From the NCBI GenBank assembly GCA_946406115.1, contig OX291544.1, positions 26,367,521 through 26,431,520 on the forward strand: DNA of 64,000 nt, given 5' to 3'. The notes below the pieces were generated by a model. The model saw nothing but the letters and a program-made list of their open reading frames with translations, searched no databases and was not told the DNA's origin. Below, in pieces: positions 11,240-21,461 of the stretch; the first letter of the stretch is position 1, and each line of letters opens with the position of its first letter. This DNA is from Apoda limacodes (Eukaryota; Arthropoda; Insecta; Lepidoptera; Limacodidae). The position numbers and the translations under genes are program-made.

Positions 11240-11550
11240 TTTTGAAGGGTCGGCAACGCGCGCGTGGGACACTCCTGTCTGCCTAGTGTGAGTTTTTAAC
11301 GCTACTATCGCGTTCGCGTTAACGAAATACATGTATGGAAACGAAGGAGCGCCTCTAGCGGACGCATTTTGAGACGGTTTTTTCTTATAGGACTTTTAAT
11401 GAATATGTGAACGCGATAGTAGCGTTACATACACGCAAAAGCTCACACTCGGCACACTGGTGTTGCAAGCGTCCATAGGCTACGGTGACTGCTTACCATC
11501 GGGCGGACCGTAAGCTTGTTTGCGACCTTAGTGGTATAAAAAAAACTCGC
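11240..11550 (+). mobile_element. Non-LTR element 3' fragment inside the Tc1-like element
   Basis: It begins 'ttttgaagggtcggcaacgc' and ends 'gtaagcttgtttgcgacc...ttagtggtata', the same order as at 55600-55715. It is interrupted by unrelated sequence about 11285-11455 whose ends carry 'aacgctactatcgcgttc' and its inverse. Confidence 0.65.
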
Positions 11551-11979
11551 TACACAATATAAAATTATTTGTGTGGGTATTGCGTAATGTTAAAACAAAA
11601 TATTAACAAAACTTGCCTGTTCCTAATCTTTTATCCAGGTTATCCCAGCTGCAAGCAGTACAAACCTAACAACGATCCGGCCATATAATTAAAGACACTC
11701 CATTTGCTTATATTAGGAAAAATAAAAAAATATTGCTTTTATATAAATTATCCATATAGGAAATAAATCTTTACGCATTTTTAAAACATTTCGGCACGTA
11801 TGAATATTTGGTCGCATGTCCTTTTGTAGCAATAACAGCACGACATCTCTTTGGCATGGGAGTGATCAATTTTGCACAAGTATCAACCGGTATTTGCTCC
11901 CATGCTTCTGTAAAAACTGTACAGTTGTTCGACCTTTTATGTGCGCTTTGTTGCTACTGTCTTCTTCACCTGTTACCAC

Positions 11980-12720
11980 AAATTCGATTGGATTCAAATC
12001 CTGACTGAATGGAAGAGCTAATCCAAAACGTTCACACACAGCACACAGTCAGTATGGTTCCTCAAGTAGTCTTTTACTACTTTTGCAGAGTGTTTCGGAT
12101 CAATATCCTGCACAGGGCAGTATTTTTTTCTAAAATATTCTCATACTGGAATTTGGCCATGTTACCTTCTATCTTCCCGACAGGTCCTGAAAAACAAACT
12201 TTAATATTTCCGCCCCGAACAGATATTCTGATTACTTTCTTGGTGTACTTTGGATCCATTTCTTTGTTCGGTGGGCGTCTGATATATTGTTTTCCGTCAG
12301 TATTCATCATACTAATTATTGTTTCATCAGAAAAAAGCAAATTTTTTCACTCTCGTTCAGTCCAGTGTTTATATTTTTTAGCAATGTTAAAACAAGATTA
12401 GCGATCTTGTTTTAACATTCTGCTTTTTCAAAAGTGGCACCTTCAGAGATACTCTTCCGTACAAGTTTGCTTCACATAGTTACCGTCTAATTGTTCTTGC
12501 AGACACCGCCGTTGCACCAATCAACACCGTACGTATCAGTTCGAATCCCTTGAACGGCACTGTCTAAGAGTCTTCCCGCGGAGTAGTTATCCTACGTCTC
12601 GAGTTTCTCCATAATTTTCAGTCGTGTTGAACTTGTTGAAATGTTTATTGCATTCATAACCACGTTACGTCCTTGGAACAGTTCAAGTAGTTTGCGATTT
12701 TTCTTGTTTCGACGAATCGC
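11980..12720 (-). pseudogene. Tc1-family transposase remnant
   Basis: The minus-strand frame 12077-12340 gives about 87 residues with LFSDETII and a Gly-rich IRISVRGGNIKVCF core. The DLNPIE motif follows in another frame near 12000. The N-terminal DNA-binding region (12400-12720) is too degraded to read in one frame. Inactive by inspection. Confidence 0.7.
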
Positions 12721-13635
12721 AACTTTAATTTTTTCCCATATTAAATTGGTTTTGGTTTTTTTAAGTAATATCGATATTTTTTAAAATACAGCAGAACTAA
12801 AGAAAACAAAATGCTATATTTTTTTATTTCTTAAAATTCAGAACACAGCCTTTATTGTCCTTAATTAAGCTGGCCAGCTGAAAGTTCGTCAAAAAAGTTC
12901 GTGTTACGTTCTTATAGTAAACAGTGTCTAAACTGCTTTCGACCCTCATTTTAAGAATTCAATGTCATGTATGTATTAATAACAATCACACTTGATTTAA
13001 TACATATTTTAGCTATTGGTATACATGCCATGTACGTAAGTTTAGCGATGACCTTGAATGCGCAAAATTCATTTTTAAGATGTGTTTCATGTAGGGGCGC
13101 GCGGTGCAAGAGGTGCACTTACCTTTCAAATCATCGACACTTGGATGAACCGGGTTTACACACATTTTTCTTTTTATTTTAAATAACTTATTATGTTTTT
13201 TTTCATCATTTATTTGACAGAATCCAATTTTGTACTACCTTACATTTTATTTCAAATTTTTTTTTACATGTACATAAAAATGTTTTTTTTTTGTTTGTTG
13301 CTACAATATTTATTTAATCACGGCGCGGAGCGGCGTTTATTTTTCTTTAGTATTTTCTTTATATTGACATTTTTTAATTCGTAATATTTTTTGAATGGGC
13401 CGCCGATTTGACCGAAATTTTCAATTTTAAAAAGTTATCTACAGGTATTGAAACAGTTTTGAATACGAATTGGTTTATTTGGGTAATAAATAACTATTGC
13501 GTGCGCGACAGTACTCGTGCGCAAACATCCCTTCCACGTTTCGCTCCGATAGACTTATGTGCCGCGGCGTGTAATACCATAATAAAGTTGTTTTGAAGTC
13601 AATAGAGGGTGTCTTTAATTATGTGATCACCACTG

Positions 13636-13740
13636 TACATGTATTTGTATCCGTTGTCTGGTTTCCATTGCACAAGCTTTGCTTAGTTTGGGATTCTTTA
13701 TACTTGTTTAAATCTTGTTCACCATTTTTTCCGTTATTTG
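13636..13740 (+). mobile_element. SINE, right part
   Basis: 'gtatttgtatccgttgtctg' followed by 'cacaagctttgcttagt' continues the SINE broken at 11132. Together with the TA pair this fixes the transposon boundaries. Confidence 0.6.
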
Positions 13741-13793
13741 AAGAGGCAAGCTTTTTGATTTAGATAAGCATGTATTCACACATTTTTTTGCAG

Positions 13794-13898
13794 ACACTGA
13801 AAGTTTAATGATAACTGTAACGTCTCCGGGTACAGTCAAAGTGCTAGAGCCAGCTCAGATTGATGTCGAAACCCATACGGGTTCTACAACTGACTGCG
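13794..13898 (+). CDS. E12, 35-codon exon
   Basis: The acceptor TTTTTTGCAG and donor TGCG|GTAAAC frame 105 nt, phase 1-1. It encodes DTESLMITVTSPGTVKVLEP... and ends TGSTTDC. Thr/Val-rich. Confidence 0.8.
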
Positions 13899-15098
13899 GT
13901 AAACCATCTTTATTGATAACAAAACGGAATAATAATTTTTATTGATTTATAATTTTGTAAAAAGATAAACGTTTTAAAGACTTCAACTACTGAAAATAAA
14001 GAAAAAAATTGTTAAAATTTGTATGAGACATCATACAAGAAACGCGTTTTCGTTATTTTTGCTAAATCGTAAAACATTCAAATTGCCATAATTATATTGG
14101 AGCTCTAAAGTATTCAAATATAACAAATATTCAAAACCGCCCAGTGTGAAACGGGCCCGAGCAATTAACATCTTAAAGTCAGGTATTTTTATTTTTATTT
14201 TAGGTTATTGTTTGTGTTTTTAAATTACATAAATAGTGAAACTGAACCCATGGTAAGCTAGTCCGACTTGCACTTGACCGTTTTTTTCTACCAGAAATCG
14301 AATGTAAATATAATAAATAAGGAATAAACTTTTTACCTACCTTTTGGCACAGGCACTGCAATATTTTTGTTTGACTTTAAATTAGCTCAATGATCGGTCT
14401 ACTTTAGGGTTTGCTAATGGGTCACGAATCATTGTGCCAAAACCATTCACCCAACTCAAAACGCGGTAACGTGACAGAACTCTACCAGCCAACTTTACTA
14501 CACAACAAAAAGTGGGCAAAACAAACGCACTACAGACAAACCAAGACTCATCTTAAATCCCTGTACGAGAACCTCGGTCGAAGGGACGCCCCCGAGAGCG
14601 ACAACCCAAGCCGTGGCTCCCCCCGCGGGGAGCCCTTGAGCGTTGGGCGCTATATACGGGCTAAGGCTCCTTCAGAGTCTCGCCTAAAAAAGCCCAGTGA
14701 ATAATTACTGCTAATGGCTGCAACAGCCAACTGCAAAGTCAGTCAGAAAAGAAAAAGCTCTTACAACTCAATTGTAAAAACCTACGCTACCCAGTTGGCA
14801 TTATAACAAAATACACCAACGGGTAAAACTTTTTAAGAATCCACAAACCATAAGAGAGGCACTAAATAATATCAGATACCTCCTGGAATTCTGGACAGAC
14901 CTTAAGTGGTCTGAGTAACCAATGACATGTGAATCGGTTACCTACGCAAAATGACCCTCCTATGAGGCTTAGTGCGGAAAACAGACGCCCAACTAACTAG
15001 GGTTTTTTCGTTATCTACGTTTTCGGACAGATTTGCAATATTTTATTAACTTATATTTATATTTTGACAAGTATACTGAATTAAGTATTTTTTTATAG
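13899..15098 (+). other. Intron 12
   Basis: About 14200-14290 carries a 'cacttgaccgttttttt' repeat end. 14400-14760 is a GC-richer stretch ('ccccgcggggagccc') resembling part of an unidentified mobile element, with no intact gene. The rest is AT-rich. Confidence 0.5.
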
Positions 15099-15164
15099 AC
15101 ACTCAAATGACACCTGTGCCGTCCATTATAAAGAAAACACTTGGCATCTTTACATCTTGCTCTG
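15099..15164 (+). CDS. E13, 22-codon exon
   Basis: The acceptor TTTTTTATAG and donor TCTG|GTATTT frame 66 nt, phase 1-1. It encodes DTQMTPVPSIIKKTLGIFTS plus CS. Slightly more hydrophobic than most exons here. Confidence 0.7.
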
Positions 15165-15438
15165 GTATTTATTTTTTCAGTTCTCTCTCTTGAACCTATT
15201 TTTGATAAAACTCGTAAATGAAGCATAACATACGCTGCATTCATTGTAGTTTGGTTACTCAGCGTCATGAAATATCAAAAATCGTTTCAGATTTAAATCG
15301 ATATGTTACTTGATATGTCACATCTCTACTCTTCATAAACTCCTTTGTCTGCAACATGTACTGTTTCTTGAATATCAGTTGTAAGTATATTTACTCATAA
15401 ATTTATTTCAATATCATGGAGCGAGTTTTTGTTTTTAG

Positions 15439-15519
15439 GTATGTTGATGGCTGATAATGACCCTAAAAAATCTTCTCCTAGTAGACGACATCTAGCGCGT
15501 CTTCCTTTACAAGATACCA
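15439..15519 (+). CDS. E14, 81-nt exon
   Basis: The acceptor TGTTTTTAG and consensus donor ACCA|GTAAGT frame 81 nt, phase 1-1. It encodes GMLMADNDPKKSSPSRRHLA... and ends RLPLQDT. Confidence 0.75.
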
Positions 15520-16049
15520 GTAAGTGTTTTAACTATTAGTTGCTATAGACGAATGTCATCTTTATTTGTGTTTCGTTATTTTACGAATTTGCGAAAATGA
15601 AAGACTTTAGCAGTTATACAACAAAAAAACTATAATAATTAGTAACTAAATAAGTAAAATTCGTACAAATTCCATTGAAAATTACTTAAATGAAGTTGTT
15701 AGTTGTGTAAAACAGATAGTAAATATAAGTTTATGAATCAGGTATTATCAACATCTTTAATAATAGTAACATCTAAATCAATAACAATGTTTACGTTTGA
15801 ATTAAGCATTGGAGTGGGTTTTAAAAACACGGTGTACAAGTTTTTCAAATATCTGCAGTACTTCTCATTCTACGGAACCCTAACCTAATGCGTGCACAAC
15901 ATGAACTTGGCCGGTTTTACACATCGACGACGATACAATGATCACAGTCAGTATGCGCCAAATGTTTTTGCGGATTATTTTGGTTGCGTAACAAAATTAA
16001 CGATTATTTTCAATAAGCGCATTAACGCTATTTAATACTAATTTCAGAG
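15520..16049 (+). other. Intron 14
   Basis: AT-rich. A weak acceptor at 15715 opens 57 codons in phase 1 to a stop at 15886-15888, ending in a common repeat ('aacttggccggtttta'). It is not called. Nothing else was seen. Confidence 0.45.
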
Positions 16050-16175
16050 TCCCAAAAATATTTGGTGCGTACTGTACATCCTGTGAACTCTGGACACCAA
16101 AAGAAAGGAATATTCCACAAAGGGAAATTCAGCAAAGTTCTTTTACCTCGATGGAAATAGAAAGTCTTCAAACAG
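16050..16175 (+). CDS. E15, 42-codon exon, second AG used
   Basis: The acceptor is ATTTCAGAG. The first AG leads to an in-frame TAG, so the second is chosen. Donor ACAG|GTGACT. It has 126 nt, phase 1-1, and encodes IPKIFGAYCTSCELWTPKER... with a CTSC pair, ending EIESLQT. Confidence 0.7.
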
Positions 16176-16270
16176 GTGACTAACTCATATAGAAAGGATT
16201 GCATGAATTCTTACTAAAAAACATCCTGTGCGAGACTACATCATTGTTTTTTTTTTTTTTATTTTTTCAG

Positions 16271-16351
16271 GTATATCCACACACAATTTTAATGACAAGG
16301 TTTACGTTAACGCTAGTTTGAACTGTATTCATCTCAGTGTTCATGATATGG
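16271..16351 (+). CDS. E16, 81-nt exon with Gly1/Asn6 pattern
   Basis: The acceptor TTTTTTTCAG and donor ATGG|GTAATA frame 81 nt, phase 1-1. It encodes GISTHNFNDKVYVNASLNCI... and ends HLSVHDM. Gly1/Asn6 match the exon family. NAS is a possible N-glycosylation site. Confidence 0.8.
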
Positions 16352-17399
16352 GTAATATTTTTTTATTATATTCTAAACTGTTCTTTTTTCTCATTATATT
16401 TTGAGTACGGTAAAATTAGATACATTTTTAGGCTAAAAAAACATCTTTTGGTAAAGTTTTGAATTTTGGTGTACAAGACTTCCCGTTGAACATACTAAGT
16501 GCCCAAACAGACATAAAGGGGATGGGCGCGGGCTCGCGGGTCTTGGCGCCGTTTTGGCCACACCGTCAGCGCTCGAGTTTCTGGCGGGTCAGACATAATA
16601 AAACATTGGACAGTTTATATAATGGATAAAGAAGACATTTTATTAGTGGAAAATGCATACTTTCAATGGAAAATGAGTTATGTGAAATTTGGAATACATA
16701 ATATGAATAATTCAACACGATTTATGCTGATTTAAGGTTGCAAATTTTATAAATAGTCAAGAATATCTATAATTACCTTAGATAACATTGAAATAAATAG
16801 GCAAAAGATTACGTTATAAATTCCTATGTATTTATATCCATTTTTAGGCATCTAGATTAAATCGAAGTGGAAGTACGCTCACGCCTGTTCACAAACAAAA
16901 AATTCTAACGCGTCGTGATTTCCCTGGAGGCCTTCTTTGGTGACATTTTTGTACAAATTAGGGATGAGGAATTCAGATTTAAAAATAACGTAATACCTTT
17001 CCATCCAAATTTTTTTTGGAAAAGTGAAAGTTAAAAATATTATTTTTCGCTTTGGTTACGTGATATTTTGAAAATGGTAAGTTATTATGAAAAAAAAAAT
17101 ATTGGGGTGTAACTTTACTGTTGTAACCTAATACATAAATTGTGCTTAGAAAAATCCGAAACCCTGCGCGGCGTCGAGATCAAAAGACGCGATACACTTG
17201 AAAGGAAGTTGAGTAAAAGTTCACAAATTCCAGCTGTGGTTAATTTTTATTTAGAATTTTACATTATGTTACTATGGTAAAGTTCTCAGCTAATAATCTA
17301 AGTAAAATGAACTTATAAGCAGTAAAAAAGCAAGTACGCTTAATGATCTTTCTTCAAATCTAACTCCTGACTTCTCTCCTTTTACTTGTCATTAATTCA

Positions 17400-18380
17400 C
17401 TGATTGTGATGTTAGGAAGTGTGTTTTGGCTATATCATCCAGTGCTGTTGGTAGCCACTGCATTATCCATACTATGATTGCCCCTATCCTTGACCTGATT
17501 ACTCCTATTATCACTCATATCCTCAATTCTCCCATTACCTCAGGTATTTTTCACAATGCTTGGAAAAATGCACACGTCACTATTGCCCAAGAAACTTATT
17601 ACATCTGCTGTTCCTGATTTCCGTCCAATTACGATATTACTATTTCTCTCCAAAGTTCTAGACCAATCCTAGATCCAATTTGACCATTCTTTTTCTAACT
17701 GGCGTACCAAAATGTGGTGTGTTGTCCCCGCTTTTATTTGCTCTTCTCATTAATACAATTACTCTCAAGATTTCTTCTCCCTAACACCTTTATATACACG
17801 ATCTATAAATTTATGCAAGAAGACCTGTTGACCATATTAACAATGTTATTAAGTCATTAAATTCTGACCTTGAGAATATTGTGGAATGGAGCAAGTATTA
17901 TTATGACTTTAAAATATTAATCCTTTAAAATCACAAGCCATAATTATTGGTAGTCCCAAACTTACGTATAGGGTTTACTGGAATTACTTGCCACAAATGG
18001 AAATTAATGGAATTCTTATTTCATACAGTGACACAGTTAAAAATCTTGGAGTCTTAGTAGACAATAATTTGACTTGAATTCCACAAGTAAAAGTAATTAG
18101 CCGATTTTTTTGCCTCAGTTAGATCCCTAGTCTACGTAATCTTCCACCGTTTCCCACCAAAATGTAGCTCCACAATATTTGCTCCTTCCTGTCCTCGATT
18201 ATGCTGACGCTTGCTATACTAATCTTACAGAGAAGCAACTTAACAAACTTGAGAGGCTTCAAAATCTTTGCATTCAGTTTATATTTGGACTTAGGCTTGT
18301 TTTTTTCTCTTTCTTGTAGAAAAGCCATGTCTTGTATGTCCTCCCTATGGTAGCAGTCATAATGTTAAAATTCAGTTTAT
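17400..18380 (+). pseudogene. Degenerate non-LTR reverse transcriptase
   Basis: Frame-shifted pieces read in order like a non-LTR (jockey/CR1-like) reverse transcriptase: SGIFHNAWKNAHVT, VPDFRPIT, a GVP-like block with LFALLINTITL near 17710-17770, a LYTDDL-like polymerase block (degraded) near 17790-17820, then VKNLGVLVDNNLTW near 18030-18075. Many stops and shifts show it is dead. Confidence 0.6.
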
Positions 18381-18569
18381 TTATCAGTATGACCAGAACC
18401 TTGCGTTTGCCCTACGCAGGATAAATAGTCTAAGTCTTTATCGGAATCAGACACGATAAAGACAGACTGATAGCTGGTCCGTCTGGGCTATTCGTTATTC
18501 TTACCCATCAAGCAGACCCGAAAGACGTTTCGCCATGCTATACACATCATGTCGCATAATCTCCCGTTT

Positions 18570-18657
18570 GCTATCTCTCTCTCTCTCTCTCTCTCACTCA
18601 CTCTGTCTCTCTCTGTGTGTCTCTCTCTCTTTCTCACTATCTCTGTCTTTTTCTCTA
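18570..18657 (+). repeat. CT/GT microsatellite
   Basis: Runs of 'ctctctctctctctct' are broken by 'cactcactctgt' and 'gtgtgtctct', following the dead reverse transcriptase. Confidence 0.9.
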
Positions 18658-18811
18658 AATAGTCTGACGAAATAGGTTTTTGAAATTATATTTAAATAAT
18701 TTTGGAGTAAACAGAAACAAAACTGTATATCGACAGCAAAAATATAATAAAAATCCTGTCAATTTAGGATTATTGATAAAGTATTGAAGATACATAAATA
18801 ATACTAGCTGT

Positions 18812-19036
18812 CCCGGCGAACGTTGTTCCGCTGCCGTCCCTCTGTACCCGGCGAAAGTTGGTTTTTACCTATAGTGCCCGAGTCCGGCTCGCACTTGACA
18901 TATCGAGATAAAAACTATCCTATCTTTTAAGTTGGATCAAATAACAGATATTTACGAAGTTTGATCAAAATCGGTTCAGTAGTTTAGGAGTCCATTGAGG
19001 ACAAACATTGTGACACGAGATTTATATATATTAAGA
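18812..19036 (+). mobile_element. Non-LTR (RTE-like) 3' end
   Basis: It starts 'agctgtcccggcgaacgttg', includes 'taagttggatcaaat' and 'ttcagtagtttaggagtcca', and ends 'ttatatatattaagat', a common lepidopteran repeat tail. Copies lie at 44503-44650 and 45165-45310. Confidence 0.65.
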
Positions 19037-19159
19037 TATCCTAGCTTTTTTACAGGAAATTTAATTAGTTCAAGTTTTTGCTAATACCATTTGACCGTAT
19101 TAACAATTATTCCCGCGATATAAGCATAAAACTTAAAAAAAGTGTATCTTTTTTCTTAG

Positions 19160-19180
19160 GTGGCGGCGCGAGCACAACAG
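19160..19180 (+). CDS. E17, 21-nt micro-exon
   Basis: The acceptor TTTTTTCTTAG and donor ACAG|GTATCG enclose seven codons in phase 1-1 (GGGASTT). Without the donor the frame continues seven more codons to TAG at 19198-19200. It is short, so it depends on the strong acceptor and the matching phase. Confidence 0.5.
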
Positions 19181-19592
19181 GTATCGCTGGGAACTTTTAG
19201 TATGTTTAAAGGGGCGTTGTAATGAACACGTAAACTAAAAATTTAAAACTACTAATGAATGTTTTTTGTTTCTAATTTGATTGGACTATTTAACAAATTC
19301 AATTTTTTTGTAATATTGTAGTTGGTAAAATCGCTCGTTTATTGTTAAATAAAATAATGAATTACCTTTTGAATATAGCCAAAAATAAGCTACCTAGGTG
19401 TTGTGTTTAAGATTTATGGTCAGGATTTTCTTCAGCCAGTAGAAATACTAGTTAGCTCAATTGTTCACACCATTTGGATCGTATTCAAACGTTGCAGGTT
19501 CAAGTCCTGGCCTGTGGATAAATCGTTTAACTATATTTTTGCTGTGAAAATAAAATATTGCATTATATTTATATTTAAAATAAGCTGTTAAA

Positions 19593-19939
19593 CATTTATA
19601 AATGTATTTGGCTAATACTTGTAGGTACAGATGCAGAGTGTAATGGCGATGTCACAGAAAATACCCTTTTGACTGTTTGCACAGGTACTTGATCATTCTA
19701 TTTAACAAATAACTTTACATTAGCAAAAACACTACGGACTACGGAGTATAACTATTAATATGTTAATCCAATAGTTAATCTATTGAATGTATAGTCCAAT
19801 AGCTAATCTATTGAATGTATATTCCAATAGCTAATATAATTATGTTATGTTCTTTTTCCATATTATTTTTTTTTTGTAGAAATTGTCAACACAACTGCAC
19901 TGAACGCATTATCTCCAGTTTCATCTGAAGACCATACGA
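19593..19939 (+). repeat. Segmental duplication, copy 1 (347 bp)
   Basis: It matches 20689-21035 at an offset of 1,096 with only about one difference seen ('aatagctaat' against 'aattgctaat'). It contains E18 and the start of the alternative exon 19880-20124. Three 30-bp sub-repeats ('aatctattgaatgtata') lie at about 19763-19838. Confidence 0.9.
19625..19684 (+). CDS. E18, 20-codon exon (duplicate of E19)
   Basis: The acceptor ATACTTGTAG and donor ACAG|GTACTT frame 60 nt, phase 1-1. It encodes GTDAECNGDVTENTLLTVCT. It is identical to E19, so a transcript could carry one or both copies. Confidence 0.75.
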
Positions 19940-20124
19940 TCAAAAAATTAACTAATTGTTTTTTGTTGTATGTACTACATACTATTTTACTTATTACTGT
20001 GGTGGTTTCATGCAACTTTGTGATGCGATTACCCCGCACGATTTTCCTACGTCGAGCCGCCATTTGCAATCGCAATTACAATTACTTTTACCCTTTCTCT
20101 GTACTTCAAAGTTCAGAAAATTGA
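19880..20124 (+). CDS. Alternative terminal exon with transmembrane segment
   Basis: This is copy 1 of the E20 acceptor and first 20 codons (EIVNTTALNALSPVSSEDHT). At the duplication breakpoint (19939/19940) it runs into different sequence instead of the rest of E20. The phase-1 frame stays open for 81 codons in total to TGA at 20122-20124. The novel part holds a strong membrane span, CFLLYVLHTILLITVVVSC, followed by a basic tail (RLPRTIFLRR), as in a type I anchor. No in-phase donor was seen. I infer an anchored isoform. No clear AATAAA follows. Confidence 0.5.
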
Positions 20125-20688
20125 CAACTAACAATGTCTCAACCCCAGCCCTAATTTCAATGTCAGAGAATACAAAATTCATTGCACGGGCTTTACTTGT
20201 AAATATTTAAGGAAACCGCGACCTAAAGCTCGAGGCTAAAGTGAAAATACGAGTGATGAATTGAGCTGAGTGTAATTTTGAGATTCTTTTCTGAAAACTC
20301 GCTTGCTGATTGGCGGAGGTGCGCGCTGACGGGGACTTGTGATTGGTCGAACACTGAGCGGAAAAAATCCGGGCTTTGTGTTGACTCCAGCAATTTATTC
20401 ACAACTATTAGTTATGGTTGAATGGACCGACGCCTTAGGCGTAGTGATGTTCTGAAGCATATCGATACAATGCCAACTTTCAAAAGACTATCTATAGAGT
20501 TGCAATGAGAAATGAATACCTAGATGTACCTATTTTCTATATCCCCGTACTTTAATTCTCGTTTTATAAAGGGTGTAATTGCAACATTAAAACTCGAGCA
20601 ACGAGTAAACTGTCCTTAAACGAGATAGTGCAGCACGCTTCAGATAGATGGCGCTTATTGATAAATAGATTCCCATGTAATTTGCTTG
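19940..20688 (+). other. Spacer between duplicated segments
   Basis: This 749 bp separates the two copies. It carries the 3' part of the transmembrane terminal exon (to 20124). The rest has a GC-richer part about 20220-20390 ('gattggcggaggtgcgcgc') of unknown origin. Confidence 0.5.
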
Positions 20689-21035
20689 CATTTATAAATG
20701 TATTTGGCTAATACTTGTAGGTACAGATGCAGAGTGTAATGGCGATGTCACAGAAAATACCCTTTTGACTGTTTGCACAGGTACTTGATCATTCTATTTA
20801 ACAAATAACTTTACATTAGCAAAAACACTACGGACTACGGAGTATAACTATTAATATGTTAATCCAATAGTTAATCTATTGAATGTATAGTCCAATAGCT
20901 AATCTATTGAATGTATATTCCAATTGCTAATATAATTATGTTATGTTCTTTTTCCATATTATTTTTTTTTTGTAGAAATTGTCAACACAACTGCACTGAA
21001 CGCATTATCTCCAGTTTCATCTGAAGACCATACGA
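20689..21035 (+). repeat. Segmental duplication, copy 2 (347 bp)
   Basis: The second copy of 19593-19939 contains E19 and the first part of E20. Here the sequence continues into an intact E20 with donor, so this is probably the ancestral arrangement. Confidence 0.9.
20721..20780 (+). CDS. E19, 20-codon exon (duplicate of E18)
   Basis: The acceptor ATACTTGTAG and donor ACAG|GTACTT give the same 60 nt as E18, phase 1-1, two cysteines (DAECNGD and TVCT). Confidence 0.75.
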
Positions 21036-21077
21036 AAAATTTATCCAAAGACTGTAAGAAAAATTTAAGCCCTTCAG
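20976..21077 (+). CDS. E20, 34-codon exon
   Basis: The acceptor TTTTTTTGTAG and donor TCAG|GTGAGA frame 102 nt, phase 1-1. It starts EIVNTTALNALSPV and ends NLSKDCKKNLSPS. Its first 20 codons are duplicated at 19880. Confidence 0.8.
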
Positions 21078-21365
21078 GTGAGAAATTGTTTCAGTCAACC
21101 TTAGGTTTAGGTTAAGCACAAAAATCATTATTACATGGTGTTTTGGCCTAATTAATAGTTTTGTCATAGTAGGTACAAACTCTGTAACGATATCAAAAAT
21201 AGCTTTTAAGCGCGGTTCCTTCAAAATTAATTCACGAAAGTTTGTGTTTCCACCTCTTGTTTGTTGATTCTTTAGATTTTGTCTTAATTTTCTTTTAGTA
21301 ACATAAAAAAATGATTTTTTTCTCATTTATTAAGTTATCTTTTTTTGGTAATTTATAATTTACAG

Positions 21366-21461
21366 AGCTCAACAGACAAGATGCTGATGCGTTGAAAAAC
21401 AATTTAAGGACAGAGTTTTTGAATGAATTCCACCTACCTGAACCAGTTACGATGTGTTATG
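21366..21461 (+). CDS. E21, 32-codon exon
   Basis: The first AG of ATTTACAGAG is used; donor TATG|GTAATT. It has 96 nt, phase 1-1, and encodes ELNRQDADALKNNLRTEFLN... then LPEPVTMCY. Acidic and helix-favouring. Confidence 0.75.

Larger units (their letters stand above)
11133..13637 (-). mobile_element. Tc1-like DNA transposon, degenerate, TA target duplication
   Basis: The ends are inverted repeats flanked by TA: TACAGTGGTAGCCATTTAAT at the left, and the right end, reversed, TACAGTGGTGATCACATAAT. Inside, the minus strand encodes Tc1-type transposase pieces: LFSDETII with GPVGKIEGNMAKFQYENIL (12077-12340) and QDLNPIEFVV (about 11980-12010), the DE/NPIE region of the DDE family. Frames are broken. 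A second terminal-repeat-like stretch lies at about 11670-11700, and 11240-11550 is a non-LTR 3' end, so the element carries nested material. Confidence 0.8.
16352..19159 (+). other. Intron 16
   Basis: A 2.8-kb intron. 16500-16600 is a GC-rich patch of unknown origin. 17400-18380 is a degraded reverse transcriptase, 18570-18657 a CT microsatellite, and 18812-19036 a non-LTR 3' end. Nothing else was recognised. Confidence 0.5.

Noticed and set aside
11639..11690. Acceptor TTTTATCCAG followed by about 16 open phase-1 codons (GYPSCKQYKP...)
   Set aside because: It lies inside the Tc1-like element defined by TA-flanked ends and has no donor before a stop in terminal-repeat-like sequence.
14411..14704. 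97-codon frame in GC-richer DNA
   Set aside because: Looks like part of a mobile element; no splice sites in the gene's phase and no recognised motif.
15716..15888. 57-codon phase-1 frame with a hydrophobic part after 'gtgtaaaacag'
   Set aside because: Weak acceptor, and the 3' half overlaps a dispersed repeat end.
18570..18657. CT-rich run considered as a long polypyrimidine tract
   Set aside because: It is a microsatellite after a dead retroelement with no exon following it directly.
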